Assembly (NCBI GenBank): GCA_018900995.1
Contig: JAHIFH010000015.1
Span: 1-6,381, forward strand
DNA length: 6,381 nucleotides
Direction: 5' to 3'
DNA from: Patescibacteria group bacterium
Lineage (GTDB): Bacteria > Patescibacteriota > Microgenomatia > PFEM01 > JAHIFH01
A program made the translations under genes and the position numbers. Shown piece after piece: positions 6,296 through 6,381 of this stretch. A model generated the notes under the pieces. The model saw nothing but the letters and a program-made list of their open reading frames with translations. It did no database searches and was not told where the DNA came from. Each line of letters begins with the position of its first letter. Within the stretch, counting starts at the first letter, position 1.

Positions 6296-6381
6296 ATGAA
6301 AAGAATTAGGGGTTTTACGATGATTGAGCTGTTGATTGTTATTGCCGTTCTTGGTATTTTAGCAGTGGCAGTTTTGGCAGC
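6296..6381 (+). CDS. Type IV prepilin, N-terminal fragment (cut by window edge)
   Basis: Only 28 codons are visible. They give MKRIRG, then FTMIELLIVIAVLGILAV and more hydrophobic residues, a textbook class III prepilin leader. The short basic leader would be cut by the prepilin peptidase PilD between Gly6 and Phe7. The mature protein would then begin with N-methylated Phe1 and carry the conserved Glu5 (residue 11 here). The hydrophobic helix anchors the subunit in the inner membrane and later packs in the fibre core. Its place directly after pilC and its strong Shine-Dalgarno suggest an abundant pilin, possibly the major one (PilA-like). The C-terminal domain that would separate major pilin, minor pilin and pseudopilin is outside the window. 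Confidence 0.93.
   Translation, partial: MKRIRGFTMIELLIVIAVLGILAVAVLA

Overview
The window looks like ordinary bacterial chromosome, read with the standard bacterial code: TGA stops end pilT and pilC exactly where those families end. Moderate G+C, very tight gene packing, a stripped-down DNA polymerase III delta' subunit and several starts without a Shine-Dalgarno sequence suggest a small-genome lineage. Candidate Phyla Radiation/Patescibacteria is my best guess, but it is an inference from style and not from a marker gene.

Layout: (1) positions 1-1293, minus strand: the N-terminal 431 codons of DNA gyrase subunit B, cut by the window edge just before its TOPRIM acidic motif. (2) 1294-1427: a 134-base non-coding gap holding a near-perfect dyad, a candidate gyrB promoter and an orphan Shine-Dalgarno-like sequence. 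(3) 1428-2156, minus: a short, cysteine-free DNA polymerase III delta' (holB-like) protein with a degenerate P-loop. (4) 2157-2200: a 44-base divergent promoter region whose two predicted transcripts would be leaderless or nearly so. (5) 2204-6221, plus: pilB, pilT and pilC, packed with a 5-base gap and a 1-base overlap. (6) 6222-6295: a short gap with a stem-loop over the pilC stop and a full-length Shine-Dalgarno. (7) 6296-6381, plus: the first 28 codons of a type IV prepilin, cut by the window edge.

The plus-strand genes form the core of a type IV pilus machine. PilB powers pilus extension, PilT powers retraction, PilC is the inner-membrane platform they act on, and the prepilin is the fibre subunit or a minor pilin. 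The two minus-strand genes serve replication and DNA topology and are functionally unrelated. I see no CRISPR array, mobile element, tRNA, rRNA or defence island. I do not think this window holds a new biological system. The points worth a second look are regulatory (leaderless divergent promoters, contrasting translation signals along the pilus operon, the gyrB leader) and the reduced delta' subunit.
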